Shown here piece by piece: positions 62,595 through 64,000 of a DNA stretch of 64,000 nt. The stretch comes from JAGVPT01 sp963717445 (lineage in GTDB: Bacteria > Bacteroidota > Ignavibacteria > UBA10030 > UBA8401): contig OY970334.1 of the NCBI GenBank assembly GCA_963717445.1, positions 4,030,001 to 4,094,000 of the forward strand, in the 5' to 3' direction. Made by a program: the position numbers and the translations under genes. The notes beneath the pieces are model-generated. The model worked only from the letters and a program-made list of their open reading frames with translations. It searched no databases and had not been told where the DNA came from. How positions within the stretch are numbered: position 1 is the stretch's first letter; every line of letters starts with the position of its first letter.

Positions 62595-64000
62595 CGACGA
62601 TTGAGAAACAAAAAAGCTTCGATGAAAACAAAACCAACGGTGAGGTGCCGGAGCGAAAAAATTTTGTTCGTGAAATAATAGACGAAGACCTCAAAACGAA
62701 TAAATTCGGCGGAAAAGTGCATACCCGATTTCCCCCCGAACCGAACGGCTACCTTCACATCGGACATGCGAAATCCATTTGTCTCAATTTCGGACTTGCA
62801 AAAGATTACGATGGGTTGTGTAATTTACGGTTCGATGATACGAATCCGACTAAAGAGGAACAGGAATATGTCGAATCGATCAAACACGATGTGCGGTGGC
62901 TGGGGTTCGATTGGGAGGAGAGGTTGTACTATGCCTCCGATTACTTTGAACAGCTTCATGAGTACGCCGTCCGGTTGATTAAAAAAGGGAAGGCTTACGT
63001 TTGCGACCTTAATGCCGATGAGATACGTGAGTATAGAGGTACGCTTACCGAGCCGGGAAAAGAGAGTCCGTATCGCCATCGAACCGTTGAAGAAAATCTC
63101 GAACTTTTTAGAAGGATGCGCAACGGGGAGTTTCCAAATGGATCCCGGACACTCCGTGCAAAGATCGACATGGCTTCGCCGAACATTAATATGCGCGACC
63201 CGGTGATGTACCGAATTCTTTTTGCAACCCATCATCGTACTGGAGATGCATGGTGTATCTATCCGATGTACGATTGGGCGCATGGACAAAGCGATTCGAT
63301 CGAGGGAATCACTCACTCAATTTGCACACTTGAATTTGAGAATCATCGTCCGCTGTATGATTGGTTCCTTGAAGAGTTGGGGCTGCACCATCCCCAACAA
63401 ATCGAGTTTGCAAGGCTGAATATGACCTATACCGTCATGAGCAAGCGGAAGCTTTTGCAGCTCGTGGAAGAAGGCCATGTCAACGGCTGGGACGATCCGC
63501 GGATGCCGACGATTTCCGGCCTTCGCCGCCGTGGGTATACACCGGAGTCTATTCGAGCCTTTGCAGACCGGGTCGGGGTTGCGCGGCGTGAAAATACTTC
63601 GGACGCGTTGTGGTTGGAGGATTGTTTGCGGGACGATTTGAACAAGCATGCCCTTCGTGTCATGGCTGTCCTTCGTCCGCTCAAAGTTGTGATTGAAAAT
63701 TACCCTGAAGGAGTTGTCGAGGAATTGAGTGCGGTGAACAACCCCGAAGATTCTGCGATGGGAGAAAGAAAAATTCCATTCTCAAAGGTTATCTACATCG
63801 AACAGGACGACTTTCGCGAGGATCCTCCTAAAAAATTCTTCAGGCTCTCCCCGGGCACCGAAGTTCGTTTGCGGTATGCGTACATTATCAAATGTGTCGG
63901 TGTCGTGAAGGACGAGAAAACGGGAGAGGTCGTGGAGTTGCGGTGTTCGTACGACCCTGAGACAAAAAGCGGTTCTCCCAAGAGCATGAGGAAGGTTAAA
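62591..64000 (+). CDS. glnS: Glutaminyl-tRNA synthetase, partial (3' end beyond window)
   Basis: The frame is open from the ATG at 62591 to the window end (470 codons of an expected 550 or so). It carries RFPPEPNGYLHIGHAKSIC-type HIGH motif near residues 47-65, NLRFDDTNPTKEEQEY, DWAHGQSDSIEGITHSICTLEF, and the KMSKS-like YTVMSKRKLL near 279-288: all diagnostic of bacterial/eukaryotic GlnRS. It attaches Gln to tRNA-Gln, so this organism need not rely only on the transamidation pathway. Upstream overlap with gltX is ATGA. Confidence 0.97.
   Translation, partial: MTTIEKQKSFDENKTNGEVPERKNFVREIIDEDLKTNKFGGKVHTRFPPEPNGYLHIGHAKSICLNFGLAKDYDGLCNLRFDDTNPTKEEQEYVESIKHDVRWLGFDWEERLYYASDYFEQLHEYAVRLIKKGKAYVCDLNADEIREYRGTLTEPGKESPYRHRTVEENLELFRRMRNGEFPNGSRTLRAKIDMASPNINMRDPVMYRILFATHHRTGDAWCIYPMYDWAHGQSDSIEGITHSICTLEFENHRPLYDWFLEELGLHHPQQIEFARLNMTYTVMSKRKLLQLVEEGHVNGWDDPRMPTISGLRRRGYTPESIRAFADRVGVARRENTSDALWLEDCLRDDLNKHALRVMAVLRPLKVVIENYPEGVVEELSAVNNPEDSAMGERKIPFSKVIYIEQDDFREDPPKKFFRLSPGTEVRLRYAYIIKCVGVVKDEKTGEVVELRCSYDPETKSGSPKSMRKVK

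Overview
The window looks like a chromosomal segment from a Bacteroidota/Chlorobi-group bacterium, most likely an Ignavibacteria-like lineage (inference). The support is two secreted proteins ending in type IX secretion sorting domains with the YPNPFNPST signature, a TonB-dependent receptor with an N-terminal carboxypeptidase-like domain, a GlmU-like sugar nucleotidyltransferase, a NagB/PIG-L fusion, and many starts without a Shine-Dalgarno sequence. No rRNA or other taxonomic marker is present, so the assignment rests on protein style alone.

Bases 1-15240 are accessory DNA. An IS3-family element (64-1302) has landed in the 3' part of a P-loop ATPase gene. Excising it in thought restores an open frame that runs off the left edge. 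The ATPase and two small membrane-protein genes lie on the minus strand and are separated by inverted-repeat sites resembling integron attC sites. A divergent defence locus follows: a type III-like restriction helicase whose C-terminus is a DUF433 antitoxin-like domain, a DUF5615 PIN-like toxin starting on the next base, and a DNA methyltransferase. An unknown gene, three small unknown genes and a tyrosine recombinase with an extra N-terminal domain lead to tRNA-Asp. That tRNA is followed by five 65-bp repeats, each carrying a copy of its 3' end.

Bases 15700-36500 are mostly core genes: a TolC / adaptor / RND / RND efflux operon (the second RND gene is frameshifted near its end), a secreted ChaN/EreA-like protein, a very clear small-RNA candidate on the minus strand (about 27538-27456), a class I terpenoid-synthase-fold protein, a secreted phosphoesterase, an etfB-etfA-acyl-CoA dehydrogenase operon, a LysE-type exporter and a GIY-YIG protein. 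tRNA-Ser(UGA) on the minus strand is preceded by nine 91-bp repeats, each carrying the first 26 nt of the tRNA.

Bases 37778-58257 form a chitin / N-acetylglucosamine utilisation locus: two ROK regulators with a strong palindromic operator, a ROK sugar kinase, a TonB receptor, a T9SS surface protein, two GH18 chitinases, an AmpG-like importer, a GH94 chitobiose phosphorylase, NagB, a GlmU-like nucleotidyltransferase and a NagB-like/PIG-L deacetylase fusion. Chitin would be cut outside the cell, imported as chitobiose and split by phosphate. The GlcNAc-1-P could feed UDP-GlcNAc synthesis and the GlcNAc could be kinased, deacetylated and deaminated.

The right end holds a secreted repeat protein, a 541-bp inverted-repeat element, gltX and a partial glnS. 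Several families of small palindromic (MITE-like) elements sit in the intergenic regions.
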